NCBI GenBank assembly: GCA_041908065.1
Contig: JAYRGC010000050.1
Coordinates: 1-64,000, forward strand
Length of the DNA: 64,000 nt
Reading direction: 5' to 3'
DNA from: JAYRGC01 sp041908065
GTDB lineage: Bacteria > Pseudomonadota > Alphaproteobacteria > UBA9219
Shown: positions 8,742 to 17,982 of the stretch, one piece after another
Layout of the letters: every line of letters starts with the position of its first letter
How positions within the stretch are numbered: the first letter of the stretch is position 1
Translations under genes and position numbers: made by a program
The notes under the pieces: generated by a model
What the model saw: the letters and a program-made list of their open reading frames with translations, nothing else
Told to the model about the DNA's origin: nothing
Databases searched by the model: none

Positions 8742-9929
8742 TTATGCTGCGGTAGCGGCGGCGCGATCGACGCAGGCCACGGCCTCATCGACCTGAGCCT
8801 CGGTCAAAAGCAACGACGGCAGGAACCTAACCACGTTGTCGCCTCCGGCCACCGCCAAAAGTCCTTCGGAGCGCATGGCATTGACGACATCGGCGTTAGG
8901 CGGGACGCAGCGCAAACCCTGCATCATGCCCTTGCCGCGATGCTCGACGAAAATCTTGGGATGCCGCGCCATCGCCTCGTCCAGACGCTTCCACAGGTAT
9001 TCCCCGATGCGGCGAACATCGTCCATGAAACCGGATCGCGTCATGGCGTCCAAGACCGCGTTGCCCACCGCAGCCGCCAAAGGATTGCCGCCATAGGTGG
9101 AGCCGTGCGTGCCAGCCGTCATGCCCTTCGCCGCCCGCGCCGTGGCCAAGCACGCGCCGATGGGATAGCCGTTGCCCAACGCCTTGGCGATGCACATGAT
9201 GTCGGGCGTTACGCCTTCCCATTCGTGCGCGAACAGCTTGCCGGTGCGACCCATGCCGCACTGTATCTCGTCGAAGCACAGCAACAGGCCTTTCGCGTCG
9301 CACAGCTCGCGCAATTCCTTGAGGAAGCCCGAGGGCAGCGTCCGCAATCCGCCTTCGCCTTGCACCGGCTCGATCATCACCGCCGCCGTCTCGGCGCAGA
9401 CGGCGCGGCGCACCGCGTCCATGTCAGCCCACGGCACGAGGTCGAAACCGTCCGTCATAGGGCCGAAACCCTTCACCATCTTTTCGGATTTCGAAGCGGC
9501 GATGGCGGCCAGCGTGCGGCCATGGAAGCAGCCTTCGAAGGTTATAACGCGATAGCGTTCGGGATGGCCGTCCGCGCTGGCGTATTTGCGCGCCACCTTG
9601 ATCGCGCATTCCCACGCCTCGACGCCGGAGTTCTGGAAGAACACCGTGTCGGCGAAGGTCAATTCCACCAGCCTTTGCGCCAACCGCGTGGCTTGATCGT
9701 TGTGGAATATGTTGGAGGTTATCCAGAGCTTCTTCGCCTGCTCGTTCAACGCCGCCGTTATCGCCGGATTGGCGTGCCCAAGCGCGGTAACGGCGATGCC
9801 GCCGATGAAATCCAGATAACGCCGTCCGGTTTTGTCGAAAAGATAAGCCCCCTCGCCGCGTTCGAACACGACGTCGGCGCGGGCGTAGACCGGCATCAAC
9901 ACGGGGAATTGCGAAGAGCTTTCAGCCAT
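8742..9929 (-). CDS. argD: Acetylornithine/ornithine-type aminotransferase (class III, PLP)
   Basis: PLP enzyme of arginine biosynthesis (N-acetylornithine to N-acetylglutamate semialdehyde). Signatures include FFQNSGVEAWECAIKVARKY, GCFHGRTLA, the MIEPVQGEGG segment, LLCFDEIQCGMGRTGK, and GTHGSTYGGNPLA. The PLP lysine is in CIAKALGNG. Length is 395 aa. I chose ATG 9929 because AAAGG lies 7 nt upstream. An ATG at 9947 overlapping the permease stop is a possible alternative. Other class III aminotransferases with different substrates are not fully excluded. Confidence 0.85.
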   Translation of the reverse strand: MAESSSQFPVLMPVYARADVVFERGEGAYLFDKTGRRYLDFIGGIAVTALGHANPAITAALNEQAKKLWITSNIFHNDQATRLAQRLVELTFADTVFFQNSGVEAWECAIKVARKYASADGHPERYRVITFEGCFHGRTLAAIAASKSEKMVKGFGPMTDGFDLVPWADMDAVRRAVCAETAAVMIEPVQGEGGLRTLPSGFLKELRELCDAKGLLLCFDEIQCGMGRTGKLFAHEWEGVTPDIMCIAKALGNGYPIGACLATARAAKGMTAGTHGSTYGGNPLAAAVGNAVLDAMTRSGFMDDVRRIGEYLWKRLDEAMARHPKIFVEHRGKGMMQGLRCVPPNADVVNAMRSEGLLAVAGGDNVVRFLPSLLLTEAQVDEAVACVDRAAATAA

Positions 9930-9943
9930 AGGCGAACCTTTCA

Positions 9944-10765
9944 TCATCTGGCTTTCAGCCGGTATCCGGAGCGAAACATCGCCCAACACAAAGCGAACGC
10001 GGCCACGTTGCATATTATCAGCGAGGCTATGCCGAAGCCAGAATTTCCGTCGGCAGATCCAGTGAAGCCGTGGCGGAATCCGTCGTTCATATAGAAAAAC
10101 GGATTGTAAAGACATGCCGAACGCCACGCCGGAGGCAACTGATCCAAAGAATAAAAAGTGCCGGACAGAAAGGTGGCTGGTAAGATTATGAAGTTCTGCA
10201 CTGTCGCCATGTGGTCGAACTTTTCCGACCATATTCCCGTCGCCAATCCCAAGGACGACAGCATGGCCGAACCCAAGACCGCGTAGCCGATCACGTTCAG
10301 CCAATCGCGAACCTCCATGGGCGAAAAGACCCATACAGCCAATAGCGAAGCCGCCCCCACCGCCAGTCCGCGCAATACGCCTCCGGCGACGTATCCGAAG
10401 GTAAGCTCCAGCGGCGACAACGGAGCCATTATGATGTCGACGATGTTGCCTTGGATCTTCGACAACAACAGCGACGACGAGGTGTTGGCGAAGGCGTTTT
10501 GCGCCATGGCCATCATCACCAGCCCGGGCAAGACGAAACGCATATAGGAAGTTCCGTCGGACATGACTCGCTCGCCGCCGCCGAACGCCAGAGAGAATAT
10601 GGCGTAAAACAGGATAGTGGTAACTACCGGAGCGATGATGGTCTGAGGATATACCTCGACGAACCGCCAAACCTCGCGCCTTATCAGCGTCCACAAACCC
10701 AGCCAATTTACCCGCCCCAACCGGCGCGGCTGGATAAATGGGATCTCTTTTTGATCGGAATTCAT
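9944..10765 (-). CDS. ABC-2 type transporter permease
   Basis: A 273-residue inner-membrane protein with six hydrophobic segments and the layout of the ABC-2 permease family (YadH/NodJ-like). The N-terminal amphipathic region WTLIRREVWRF precedes TM1, and LLSKIQGNIVDIIMAPLSPLE is the conserved loop. The protein would export a drug, lipid or polysaccharide-type substrate with a separate ATPase. No ATPase gene is adjacent on either side. AGGA lies 6 nt before the ATG. The stop region touches the possible upstream start of argD. Confidence 0.82.
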   Translation of the reverse strand: MNSDQKEIPFIQPRRLGRVNWLGLWTLIRREVWRFVEVYPQTIIAPVVTTILFYAIFSLAFGGGERVMSDGTSYMRFVLPGLVMMAMAQNAFANTSSSLLLSKIQGNIVDIIMAPLSPLELTFGYVAGGVLRGLAVGAASLLAVWVFSPMEVRDWLNVIGYAVLGSAMLSSLGLATGIWSEKFDHMATVQNFIILPATFLSGTFYSLDQLPPAWRSACLYNPFFYMNDGFRHGFTGSADGNSGFGIASLIICNVAAFALCWAMFRSGYRLKAR

Positions 10766-10874
10766 TCTGGTTCCTGCGGACTTGTTGTCGTGTCCGGCAT
10801 ATTACAGACGAACGCGGCCATGGGAACACGAAATTTCGTATTCTTTAAGGACGGGCGGCGCGGCGGTCGCGTAA

Positions 10875-10899
10875 GTTCCCTTCGACAGGCTCAGGGAAC
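10875..10899. repeat. Short palindrome GTTCCC..GGGAAC with CTTCGACAGGCTC core
   Basis: Third copy of the short palindrome seen at 5691-5771, with the core in the same orientation as 5752-5764. It lies in the 210-nt gap between the start of the permease gene and the end of the yccA-like gene. Confidence 0.65.
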
Positions 10900-10935
10900 A
10901 CCAGCTTCAGGAAACACGAGGTTTCGGATTCACGG

Positions 10936-10974
10936 GCGGCGGTCGCCTAGAAAAGTCAGCGACCGCCGCTTTTT
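10936..10974. terminator. Strong hairpin terminator candidate
   Basis: GCGGCGGTCGC (10936-10946) pairs perfectly with GCGACCGCCGC (10959-10969), and TTTTT follows on the plus strand. It begins just after the stop of the minus-strand yccA-like gene. On that strand the U-run is on the wrong side, so it may act as a bidirectional barrier or an mRNA-stabilising stem. Confidence 0.6.
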
Positions 10975-10975
10975 A

Positions 10976-11686
10976 TCAACGCCTGTCGCCCATCAGGCTC
11001 AACAGCGACTGGAATATGTTGATGAAGTTTATGTACATGTGCAACGCCCCAACTACCGCCAATTTGTTGTTGGCTTCCGCGCCGTAGGATTCGTTGTATG
11101 ACTGCTTGATCCACTGCATGTCGTAAGCGGTAAGTCCGGTGAACACCAGAACGCCCACGACGGACACCATCCACTGCAACATGGTGGAGCCGACGAACAG
11201 GTTGATCAGCGAGGCGATGAACAGGCCGAGAAGCCCCATCATCATAAAAGATCCCATGCCCGACAGATCGCGCTTGGTGGTGTAGCCCCAAAGAGCCATC
11301 ACACCGAACATCGCCGCCGTGGCGAAGAAGGCGCGGGCCACGCTTTCCCCCGTGAACACGAGGAATATAGCCCCCATAGACAGCCCCATGGTTCCGCAGA
11401 ACGCCCAGAAAAGCATCTGCGCTTTGGACGCGCTGATCTGATCCATCCTGAAGTTCATGTAAAGCATGAACGCCAGCGGGGCCAACATGACCAGCCATTT
11501 CAACGGCGTGCCGAAGATAAGCGCGGACAGAGCGGGAATGCTGGAAACCAAGAACGCCAACGCTCCGGTCAAGGCCAGCCCGCCGCCCATGTAGTTAAAC
11601 ACCCGCACCATGTGCGCGCGCAGTCCGACGTCATAGGAAACGCCGCTGGCGGCAACTCCGGCAGTACGAAGGAACGGATCTCCCAT
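10976..11686 (-). CDS. Bax inhibitor-1/YccA family membrane protein
   Basis: A 236-residue protein with seven hydrophobic helices and the BI-1 layout, including FLVFTGESVARAFF and GLTAYDMQWIKQSY near the end. Bacterial members (YccA) interact with the FtsH protease, and BI-1 homologues have been described as calcium leak channels. The role here is inferred from the family only. An AAGGAGGG sequence lies about 10 nt before the ATG at 11686. The gene is monocistronic and followed by a strong hairpin. Confidence 0.85.
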   Translation of the reverse strand: MGDPFLRTAGVAASGVSYDVGLRAHMVRVFNYMGGGLALTGALAFLVSSIPALSALIFGTPLKWLVMLAPLAFMLYMNFRMDQISASKAQMLFWAFCGTMGLSMGAIFLVFTGESVARAFFATAAMFGVMALWGYTTKRDLSGMGSFMMMGLLGLFIASLINLFVGSTMLQWMVSVVGVLVFTGLTAYDMQWIKQSYNESYGAEANNKLAVVGALHMYINFINIFQSLLSLMGDRR

Positions 11687-11836
11687 TTTTCTAAACCCTC
11701 CTTAAAAGCGTGCCTCAAGGGACGCAAACAGAACTGTCCACGTCCTGAATATATAATATGGTCAAGGATTGCGCCTTTTCAATGACAATCGGTCGACAAT
11801 CGGATTTTCAATAAAAAGTCGTTTTGAAACAACAGG

Positions 11837-13039
11837 CTAATCGCGCCACCCCTCCGACGCCACGTTGGCGAAGAACCGCTTGAGCGGCGGCAGCGCGGCA
11901 ACCGCCCCCAATCCGGCGCGCCGCGCGATTCCCAGCATAGGGATTTCGCTGGAAAACAGTCGCACCAGAGCGTCCATGCCCAGCACCATAGTACCGTTAT
12001 CGAACTTGCGGCTTCTTTCGTAACGGCGAAGAACCTCGTCGCTTCCCGCGTCCAGCCCCAACGCCTTGGCGGCGGCCACTTCTCGCGCCAGAGACTTCAT
12101 GTCGCGCATTCCCAGATTAAGCCCTTGTCCGGCTATGGGGTGGATGCCATGAGCCGCCTCGCTTACCAGAGCCATCCGGCAAGCGGTGTATTTGCGGGCG
12201 CGACGAAGGTTCAACGGCCACGCTTGGCGTTTACCTTCCAATTTCACCCTTCCCAACCATCTTCCGGCGCGTTCTTGCAGTTCTGAGCCGAAAGCCTGCG
12301 GATCCATGCCCATCAGCTTTTTCGCGGTCGCGGAATCCTCGCACCAGACGATGGACGACCTGTTTCCGAACAAAGGCAAGGTGGCCAACGGGCCGTGGGG
12401 ATGGAAGCTCTCCACCGCAGTGTTTTCATGGGGCTTGGAATGGCTTACCGCGCAGACGATGGCGGTTTGCCCGTAATCCCAGCCGTACGACTTTATTCCG
12501 GCCAGATCGCGGCAACGGGAATTGCGCCCGTCGGCGGCCACGATCAGCGATGCCTCGATGACACGACCGTCTTTTAAAACCGCTCGCGCCGCGCCGGAGG
12601 AGGTTTCGATATCGTCCACCTCGGCGGAAAATTCGGTCTTGACCCCGCGCAACCCCTTCAGCCTGCGCCCTATCGCGTCGCGCAAGGCCGAGTTGTCGAC
12701 GATCCAGCCGAAAGGCTCGTCGGAAGTGTCGTCGCTGAGAAACTCCAACGCCGGAGGGAGGCCGCGATCCTCCACCCGTATGCGCCTTATCGGGCAGGCC
12801 GCTTTCGCTTCCAACAACCCCCATATTCCGCATTCTTGCAGAAACCGCTTTGGTCCTCTGGCGATGGCGGTCGTGCGGTAGTCTTTCGCCGTATCCGGCG
12901 CGGCGTTGCGTTCCAGACATACGACGCTTACGCCTTCGGATCCCAAGGCCGCCGCCAAGATGGAACCACCCAAGCCGCCGCCTACCACGGCGACATCGGC
13001 CTTGGCATGGACGGGAGATAGTCGTATTTTCGCCGTCAT
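11837..13039 (-). CDS. UbiH/UbiF-type FAD-dependent hydroxylase
   Basis: A 400-residue flavoprotein monooxygenase of the ubiquinone-ring hydroxylase family. It has the N-terminal dinucleotide-binding motif VVGGGLGGSILAAALGSEG, the middle motif VAADGRNSRCRD, and the FAD-binding segment ALVSEAAHGIHPIAGQGLNLGMRD. That last segment normally reads GDAAH, and here the Asp position is Glu-like (SEAAH). UbiH, UbiF and UbiI are hard to tell apart by eye, so no symbol is given. AAAGG lies about 8 nt before the ATG. Confidence 0.85.
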   Translation of the reverse strand: MTAKIRLSPVHAKADVAVVGGGLGGSILAAALGSEGVSVVCLERNAAPDTAKDYRTTAIARGPKRFLQECGIWGLLEAKAACPIRRIRVEDRGLPPALEFLSDDTSDEPFGWIVDNSALRDAIGRRLKGLRGVKTEFSAEVDDIETSSGAARAVLKDGRVIEASLIVAADGRNSRCRDLAGIKSYGWDYGQTAIVCAVSHSKPHENTAVESFHPHGPLATLPLFGNRSSIVWCEDSATAKKLMGMDPQAFGSELQERAGRWLGRVKLEGKRQAWPLNLRRARKYTACRMALVSEAAHGIHPIAGQGLNLGMRDMKSLAREVAAAKALGLDAGSDEVLRRYERSRKFDNGTMVLGMDALVRLFSSEIPMLGIARRAGLGAVAALPPLKRFFANVASEGWRD

Positions 13040-13184
13040 TGTGATGCCTTTACTGTAAAGTCGTCAAAGCCGATTGCTATCTCCCCCGAACGTCTATGTC
13101 GGCGGAGAATGCGGCGTTGAATGGGTTATTAGATAGGCAATAGGCGTTCAAAGAGCAATGCCGTCAAACGGAGTCGGAGCCAGC

Positions 13185-15272
13185 ATGAGAAAACTTCTCG
13201 CCCTATTAGCGATAGCCGCTTTTTTCGCGGTGGGTTCCTTCGCCGCGACGGCCACGGCGGCGGAGCCGTCGGCCAAAACGGATGAAAAACCTGCGGTTTC
13301 CTCGCCTTCCGGCGCCATCGGCCAACAGATACAGGAAATAATCGCTAACACCGAAATACTCGACGTCGAACCCGAGGAAACATTCGGCACACGGGCTTTG
13401 GGGCTTTTGATAACGCTGTTCGAGGCCGCGCGCGACGAAGCGGTGGCCTTCGCTTCAGGACTTGGCGAGTTGTCGCAAATAGGCGATTGGCTGGAAAATC
13501 AATACAACGACCCCTTGGCGATCGAAAAATGGCTGGCGATATGGGAACACCTGTTGCTTGCGGTGGGAACCGCCGTCGCGGCATGGTGGCTCGCGGACAT
13601 GGCTTTGTTGCCTTTGCGCCGCCGCGTCACTCGCAGCCAGCCGCAAACCACGGCGGCGCGGTTTCGCGCCATACTGGCTTGGCTGGCTATGGCGTTGATA
13701 CCGGTCGTGCTGTTCGTCGCCGCCGCCTTGATCGTGCTGGGGCAAAGCGATCCGCCCAAGCTGGTGCGGCTGGTGGTGATGACGGTGGTGTACGCTCTGG
13801 CGATATTGCGGTTGATACGCATCGCCGTTCTGTTCCTGTTCTCTCCGCGCTTGCCCGCGCTTAGGATAGTCCCCCTTTCCTGCCCGCAGGCCAAATATGT
13901 AAGCCGCTGGCTGATGCTGTTGAGCGGGATAATGGTGTTCGGGTATTTCGGCAGCGACGTGGCCGGATGGATGAAGGCTCCGGCTTCCGCCATCGCCGCG
14001 TTCAACGGGTTGATATGGCTGATGGCCGTGACCCTGACCATCATAGTGATAATCCAAAAGCGCGGCTTCGTTTCCAATTTCCTGCGCGGCGACATCGACG
14101 ATCCCAACATCGGACATTCGATATGGAATCCGCTGCGCCTGATGCTGGCCAAAGTCTGGCACGTTCTGGCCATCGCCTATCTGTTGATCGGGTATTTGGT
14201 TACGGCGTCGGACGGAGGGGCTGGCTTGGCGTTGATGCAGCGCGGAACCATACTCACCTTGCTTTCACTGCTGGCGGCTTGGCTGGCGACCCGCGTCCTC
14301 GATAGGCTGCTCGGCTCGCAAGAACGCCGCTCCGACGCTTTGACCGCCGGAATCTACAAGCCGGTCTTAAGGTGGCTTTTGACTCTGGCCGCATGGGTCT
14401 TGGCTCTGGCCGGAACGGCGGCGGCATGGGGGGCGGACGTGGCCGAGGCCATAGCCAGCCCTTGGGGACAGAGGATAATGGGATCGGCGTTTTCGATAAC
14501 CTCGACCATTGTCGCCGTGGTGCTGGTTTACGAGATATTGCACGTCATTATCGAACGCCGCCTCAACCGCCGCAATTCCTTCGGCCAGACGATCGAGGTG
14601 AACCAGCGCGCGCGCACCATACTGCCTTTGGTCCGCAACGTCGCGATGATGGTTTTAGGGTTGATAGCGGGGCTGGTCACCCTGTCCGAGCTGGGCGTCA
14701 ACACCGCTCCGCTTCTGGCCGGAGCCGGCATCATCGGCGTGGCCGTCGGCTTCGGTTCCCAAACCTTGGTCAAGGACTTCCTGACCGGACTGTTCATCTT
14801 GATGGAAAACACCATAGCCATCGGCGACGACGTGACCATCGGCAACGACAAGGGCGTGGTGGAGGGCATGACCATCCGTACCGTGCGGCTTCGGGATTCC
14901 AACGGCGCGGTGCATATATTGCCGTTCAGCGAAATAACCCGAATAGTCAACCAGAACAGGGGGTTTTCCTATGCCGTGATAGACGTCGGCGTGGCGTACG
15001 AAAGCGATCTGGAAAAAGTCGTCGCGGTGATGAGAAAAACCGGAGAAGAGCTTTTGAACGGGGTCGAGGTAGGCCACCTGATACTGGATCCGATAGAGGT
15101 TATGGGGATAGAGAATCTGGCGGATTCGGCCATTATCATGCGTTGCCGGATAAAAACCGTGGCCAACAAGCACGGCGACGTGCGCCGCGCCTATCTGTTG
15201 CGCCTGAAACGCGCCTTCGACGACGCCGGCATATCCATCCCCTACCCCACCGTCATGCAGTTGCAGAAATAG
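13185..15272 (+). CDS. Large MscS-family mechanosensitive channel
   Basis: A 695-residue inner-membrane protein. A cleavable-looking signal peptide (MRKLLALLAIAAFFAVGS, cut near ATAAA) is followed by a short periplasmic region and many membrane segments. The MscS pore and beta domain comes at about residues 495-640, with the TM3 segment LLAGAGIIGVAVGFGSQTLV, then NTIAIGDDVTIG and LPFSEITRIVNQ. The size and signal peptide resemble the YbiO/MscM subgroup. I chose ATG 13185 because GGAG lies 6 nt upstream and an earlier ATG (13158) would spoil the signal peptide. Confidence 0.87.
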   Translation: MRKLLALLAIAAFFAVGSFAATATAAEPSAKTDEKPAVSSPSGAIGQQIQEIIANTEILDVEPEETFGTRALGLLITLFEAARDEAVAFASGLGELSQIGDWLENQYNDPLAIEKWLAIWEHLLLAVGTAVAAWWLADMALLPLRRRVTRSQPQTTAARFRAILAWLAMALIPVVLFVAAALIVLGQSDPPKLVRLVVMTVVYALAILRLIRIAVLFLFSPRLPALRIVPLSCPQAKYVSRWLMLLSGIMVFGYFGSDVAGWMKAPASAIAAFNGLIWLMAVTLTIIVIIQKRGFVSNFLRGDIDDPNIGHSIWNPLRLMLAKVWHVLAIAYLLIGYLVTASDGGAGLALMQRGTILTLLSLLAAWLATRVLDRLLGSQERRSDALTAGIYKPVLRWLLTLAAWVLALAGTAAAWGADVAEAIASPWGQRIMGSAFSITSTIVAVVLVYEILHVIIERRLNRRNSFGQTIEVNQRARTILPLVRNVAMMVLGLIAGLVTLSELGVNTAPLLAGAGIIGVAVGFGSQTLVKDFLTGLFILMENTIAIGDDVTIGNDKGVVEGMTIRTVRLRDSNGAVHILPFSEITRIVNQNRGFSYAVIDVGVAYESDLEKVVAVMRKTGEELLNGVEVGHLILDPIEVMGIENLADSAIIMRCRIKTVANKHGDVRRAYLLRLKRAFDDAGISIPYPTVMQLQK

Positions 15273-15375
15273 CCCTGATTTTCCTGTTCATGCCGCAAGC
15301 GGCGTGCTATCGTTCGCGGGTATTGCTTGTCGGCATTGCGGCGGCAACGTTCCTTTCCTGATAGGAGTGGGAGTA

Positions 15376-16044
15376 ATGGCCATGTTCGGACGTAAGGAAA
15401 ACGAAATGTCTTCATCAGAAACGAATTCTCAAGTATCCGGCGGAATGCAACGCGCTTCGGTCGGTTCGGCGGATCCTATGGCGCAACGCTCGCCTATGCC
15501 GGTAAGCGCGGCTTCAGTTCCTGCGGTGTCGCGCCGCTCGGTTGAGCCTTCTTCCCATTCTCCGTCGCGTCGCCCGGGCGATCGCGGCAGCGACAACGCC
15601 GAGCGCAAATTGACGGTCGGACGCGGCCTATCGTTGTCGGGCGAGATCACCGCCTGCGACGTCTTGGTCGTCGAAGGCAGCATGGAAGCCAAATTACCTG
15701 ACGGAAAACTGCTGGAAATCGCCGAAAGCGGCCAGTTTCGCGGCAGCGCGGAGGTGGAGAACGCCGACATCGCCGGACGCTACGACGGCCAGCTTATCGT
15801 GCATGGACGCTTGACAGTGCGCGGAACCGGCAAGATCAGCGGCATCATCAAGTACGGCGAGCTGGAAGTCAGCGCGGGCGGCCAGATAATCGGCGAAATG
15901 CAGGTGGCCGGAGGAGGGCAACAACAAGCATCTCCGCAGGCTGGCATAGGATCCAGCTTCCGCAGCAGCGCGGCAAGGTTCGTCGCTCCGATGCCGGAAG
16001 AAGAAGACGAAGCGGCGGCGCAACAGCGCGCCATGAAAGCCTAA
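15376..16044 (+). CDS. Bactofilin
   Basis: Cytoskeletal polymer-forming protein of 222 aa. A disordered, Ser/Pro-rich N-terminal tail (about 1-75) precedes the bactofilin beta-helix (about 78-180), seen in the repeated short strands GLSLSGEITACDVLVVEG, GQFRGSAEVENADIAG and GKISGIIKYGELEVSAGG. A variable C-terminal tail follows. Bactofilins organise envelope processes such as stalk, cell-shape or chromosome positioning. The partner is not evident here. It is followed by a LapA-like gene. Confidence 0.87.
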   Translation: MAMFGRKENEMSSSETNSQVSGGMQRASVGSADPMAQRSPMPVSAASVPAVSRRSVEPSSHSPSRRPGDRGSDNAERKLTVGRGLSLSGEITACDVLVVEGSMEAKLPDGKLLEIAESGQFRGSAEVENADIAGRYDGQLIVHGRLTVRGTGKISGIIKYGELEVSAGGQIIGEMQVAGGGQQQASPQAGIGSSFRSSAARFVAPMPEEEDEAAAQQRAMKA

Positions 16045-16068
16045 TCGAACGTCGCGGCCAGTAGACCT

Positions 16069-16341
16069 ATGCGCCTGTTGTCTTTGATATTGTCGCTGCC
16101 GGTTCTACTGGCCGTCGCGTGTTTCGCGTTCGCCAACCGATCTCCCGTAAATCTCAGCCTGTGGCCTTTGGATGCGGCGGTGGAATTGCCGCTGTCTTTC
16201 TTGGCTATGGGGGTGTTGTTCGCCGGACTGCTTTCGGGCGCGGCGTTGGCCGGAACCGGAGCATGGGCGGCGATAATCCGCCGCAATCTCCGCATCCGCC
16301 GTCTGGAGCGGGAGCTCTTGGAGCACAGGGGAAAACCATGA
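16069..16341 (+). CDS. LapA-domain (DUF1049) inner-membrane protein
   Basis: A 90-residue protein with two membrane helices (about residues 3-22 and 43-67) around NRSPVNLSLWPL, the DUF1049 signature region. A basic C-terminal tail (IIRRNLRIRRLERELLE) would lie in the cytoplasm. In enterobacteria LapA works with LapB in LPS assembly control, but no lapB is visible. The stop overlaps the pyrF start as ATGA. The order lapA-pyrF is common in proteobacteria. Confidence 0.82.
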   Translation: MRLLSLILSLPVLLAVACFAFANRSPVNLSLWPLDAAVELPLSFLAMGVLFAGLLSGAALAGTGAWAAIIRRNLRIRRLERELLEHRGKP

Positions 16342-17066
16342 CAATCTGCAAAAACTCAAATCCGGTGTTCTGCGCCTTGGACACGCCGGACGTTTCCCGC
16401 GCCGTGGATCTGGCCGGACGCTTGCGCGGGCATATCGGCGGCTTGAAGGTCGGCTTGGAATTCTTCATGGCGCACGGCGCGGAGGGGTATCGCCGCATCG
16501 CCGAGCTGGGAATGCCTATGTTCCTCGACGTCAAGCTCCACGACATTCCCAACACCGTCAAAGGCGCTATATTATCGTTGTCCCCCCTTAGACCGAAGTA
16601 CATAACCATCCATACCGGCGGCGGCGCGGCCATGATGGCGGCGGCGGCCGATGCGGCGGCCAAAGGCGGCAACGGCGACAATCGCCCGCGCATATTGGGC
16701 GTTACCATCCTGACCAGTCTGGATTCCGGCGATCTGGCCGCCGTAGGCCAATCGACCAACGTGTCAGAACAGGTGTTGCGTCTGGCCAAACTGGCCAAGG
16801 CCAGCGGGCTGGACGGCGTGGTGTGCTCGCCCGCCGAGGTGGCCATGCTGCGCGAGGCTTGCGGCAAGGATTTCGTCCTAATGGTTCCGGGCATCCGCCC
16901 CGAATGGGCGGCCAGCAACGATCAAAAGCGGATTATGACCCCGCAGGAGGCCATGCAGGCGGGGGCGTCGCATTTGGTGGTAGGCCGTCCTATAACCGGA
17001 GCCGACGATCCGATAGCCGCCGCCAAACGCCTGTCGGACGAGCTGGGCTGCGCCTGCGCGGCATGA
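16338..17066 (+). CDS. pyrF: Orotidine 5'-phosphate decarboxylase
   Basis: Last step of UMP synthesis. TIM-barrel enzyme of 242 aa with FCALDTPD at the start, GGLKVGLEFF, the catalytic DVKLHDIPNTV (Asp-Lys-Asp), VPGIRPEW, and the phosphate-binding end HLVVGRPITGADDP. The ATG at 16338 overlaps the lapA stop, and the gene overlaps trpF by 4 nt (ATGA), indicating a coupled lapA-pyrF-trpF unit. Confidence 0.94.
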   Translation: MTICKNSNPVFCALDTPDVSRAVDLAGRLRGHIGGLKVGLEFFMAHGAEGYRRIAELGMPMFLDVKLHDIPNTVKGAILSLSPLRPKYITIHTGGGAAMMAAAADAAAKGGNGDNRPRILGVTILTSLDSGDLAAVGQSTNVSEQVLRLAKLAKASGLDGVVCSPAEVAMLREACGKDFVLMVPGIRPEWAASNDQKRIMTPQEAMQAGASHLVVGRPITGADDPIAAAKRLSDELGCACAA

Positions 17067-17701
17067 GCGTCGCAGTCAAAATCTGCGGGTTTCGGGACGC
17101 CGAGGACATGGCCGCGCTGGAGGCCGCGATCGCAGGCGGCGCGCGGCTAGTCGGTTTCGTGTTCGAGCCGTCGTCGCGCCGTTACGCCGATCCCGATAAA
17201 ATCCGCAAAGTCTCTTTGGCGATTTCCGGACGCATTCTTCGCGTCGGCTTGTTCGTCGACGCATCTGACGCGGAAATCGCCCAAGTCATCGCCAAAGTCC
17301 CTCTGGATATGTTGCAACTCCACGGCCACGAAACACCCGAGCGCGTCGCCGAAGTTCGCCGGAATTTCGGTCTTCCCGTGATAAAGGCCATCCGCGTCGC
17401 CGACGCCACCGACGCGGCTTCGGCGCGCGATTACGAAGGCGTGGCCGACATGCTGCTGTTCGACGCCAAGGTCGCCGGAGGCGTTACCGGAGGAACCGGA
17501 AAGACTTTCGACTGGAGCCTTCTGTCCGGCGCGGATTTTTCCCTCCCGTGGCTTTTGGCGGGGGGGCTGAACGCCGGAAACCTGCGCGAAGCCGTGGCCG
17601 CCACCGGAGCGCGCATGGTCGATATATCCTCGGGCGCGGAGGATGAAACCGGACGCAAATCGGCGGAAAAAATCCGGGAAATACTGGCTATGGCAGTTTA
17701 G
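17063..17701 (+). CDS. trpF: Phosphoribosylanthranilate isomerase
   Basis: Tryptophan pathway enzyme of 212 aa with a TIM-barrel fold. The catalytic Cys is in VKICGF at the N terminus, and the general-acid Asp lies in LFVDASDAEI (LFxD motif). LQLHGHE, LFDAKVAGGVTGGTGKTFDW and LLAGGLNAGN are family signatures. It overlaps pyrF and is separated from trpB by 281 nt that contain a large palindromic repeat. Confidence 0.94.
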   Translation: MSVAVKICGFRDAEDMAALEAAIAGGARLVGFVFEPSSRRYADPDKIRKVSLAISGRILRVGLFVDASDAEIAQVIAKVPLDMLQLHGHETPERVAEVRRNFGLPVIKAIRVADATDAASARDYEGVADMLLFDAKVAGGVTGGTGKTFDWSLLSGADFSLPWLLAGGLNAGNLREAVAATGARMVDISSGAEDETGRKSAEKIREILAMAV

Positions 17702-17742
17702 TAATAAGAAAAAATGGGGTGTGCGGTCTACGGTCAAAAGAT

Positions 17743-17870
17743 CGTCATTGCGAGCCGCCCCTTGGCGGCGAAGCAATCCAGTGCCGTTGCTCAATGACTC
17801 TTGATTGCTTCGCCGCCCGACAGCGTTAACGCTGTCCAAACCAAAGTTTGGCGGCTCGCAATGACGGTGC
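17743..17870. repeat. Dispersed palindromic repeat, copy 2 (between trpF and trpB)
   Basis: The 128-bp element begins CGTCATTGCGAGCCGCC and ends GGCGGCTCGCAATGACGG, an inverted repeat. Nested inside are GCGAAGCAATCCAG against TTGATTGCTTCGCCGC, and the smaller palindrome ACAGCGTTAACGCTGT (17820-17835). The left half contains the inverted complement of the start of copy 1. The rest of the trpF-trpB gap (17871-17982) shows nothing recognisable. Confidence 0.8.
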
Positions 17871-17982
17871 TTTCTTTAGGGTGGGAGTTCCCGCCCGTTT
17901 CAGAAAAAAGCCATAAAGAATGCCTAACTTAATCGCAATATGCTCTCTGGAATGAAGACCGCAACTTGGCTATATTTCCTTC

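Noticed and set aside
9930..10829. N-terminal extension that would join argD with upstream sequence into a 695-residue protein
   Set aside because: The extension is the permease gene read in another frame and has no aminotransferase similarity.
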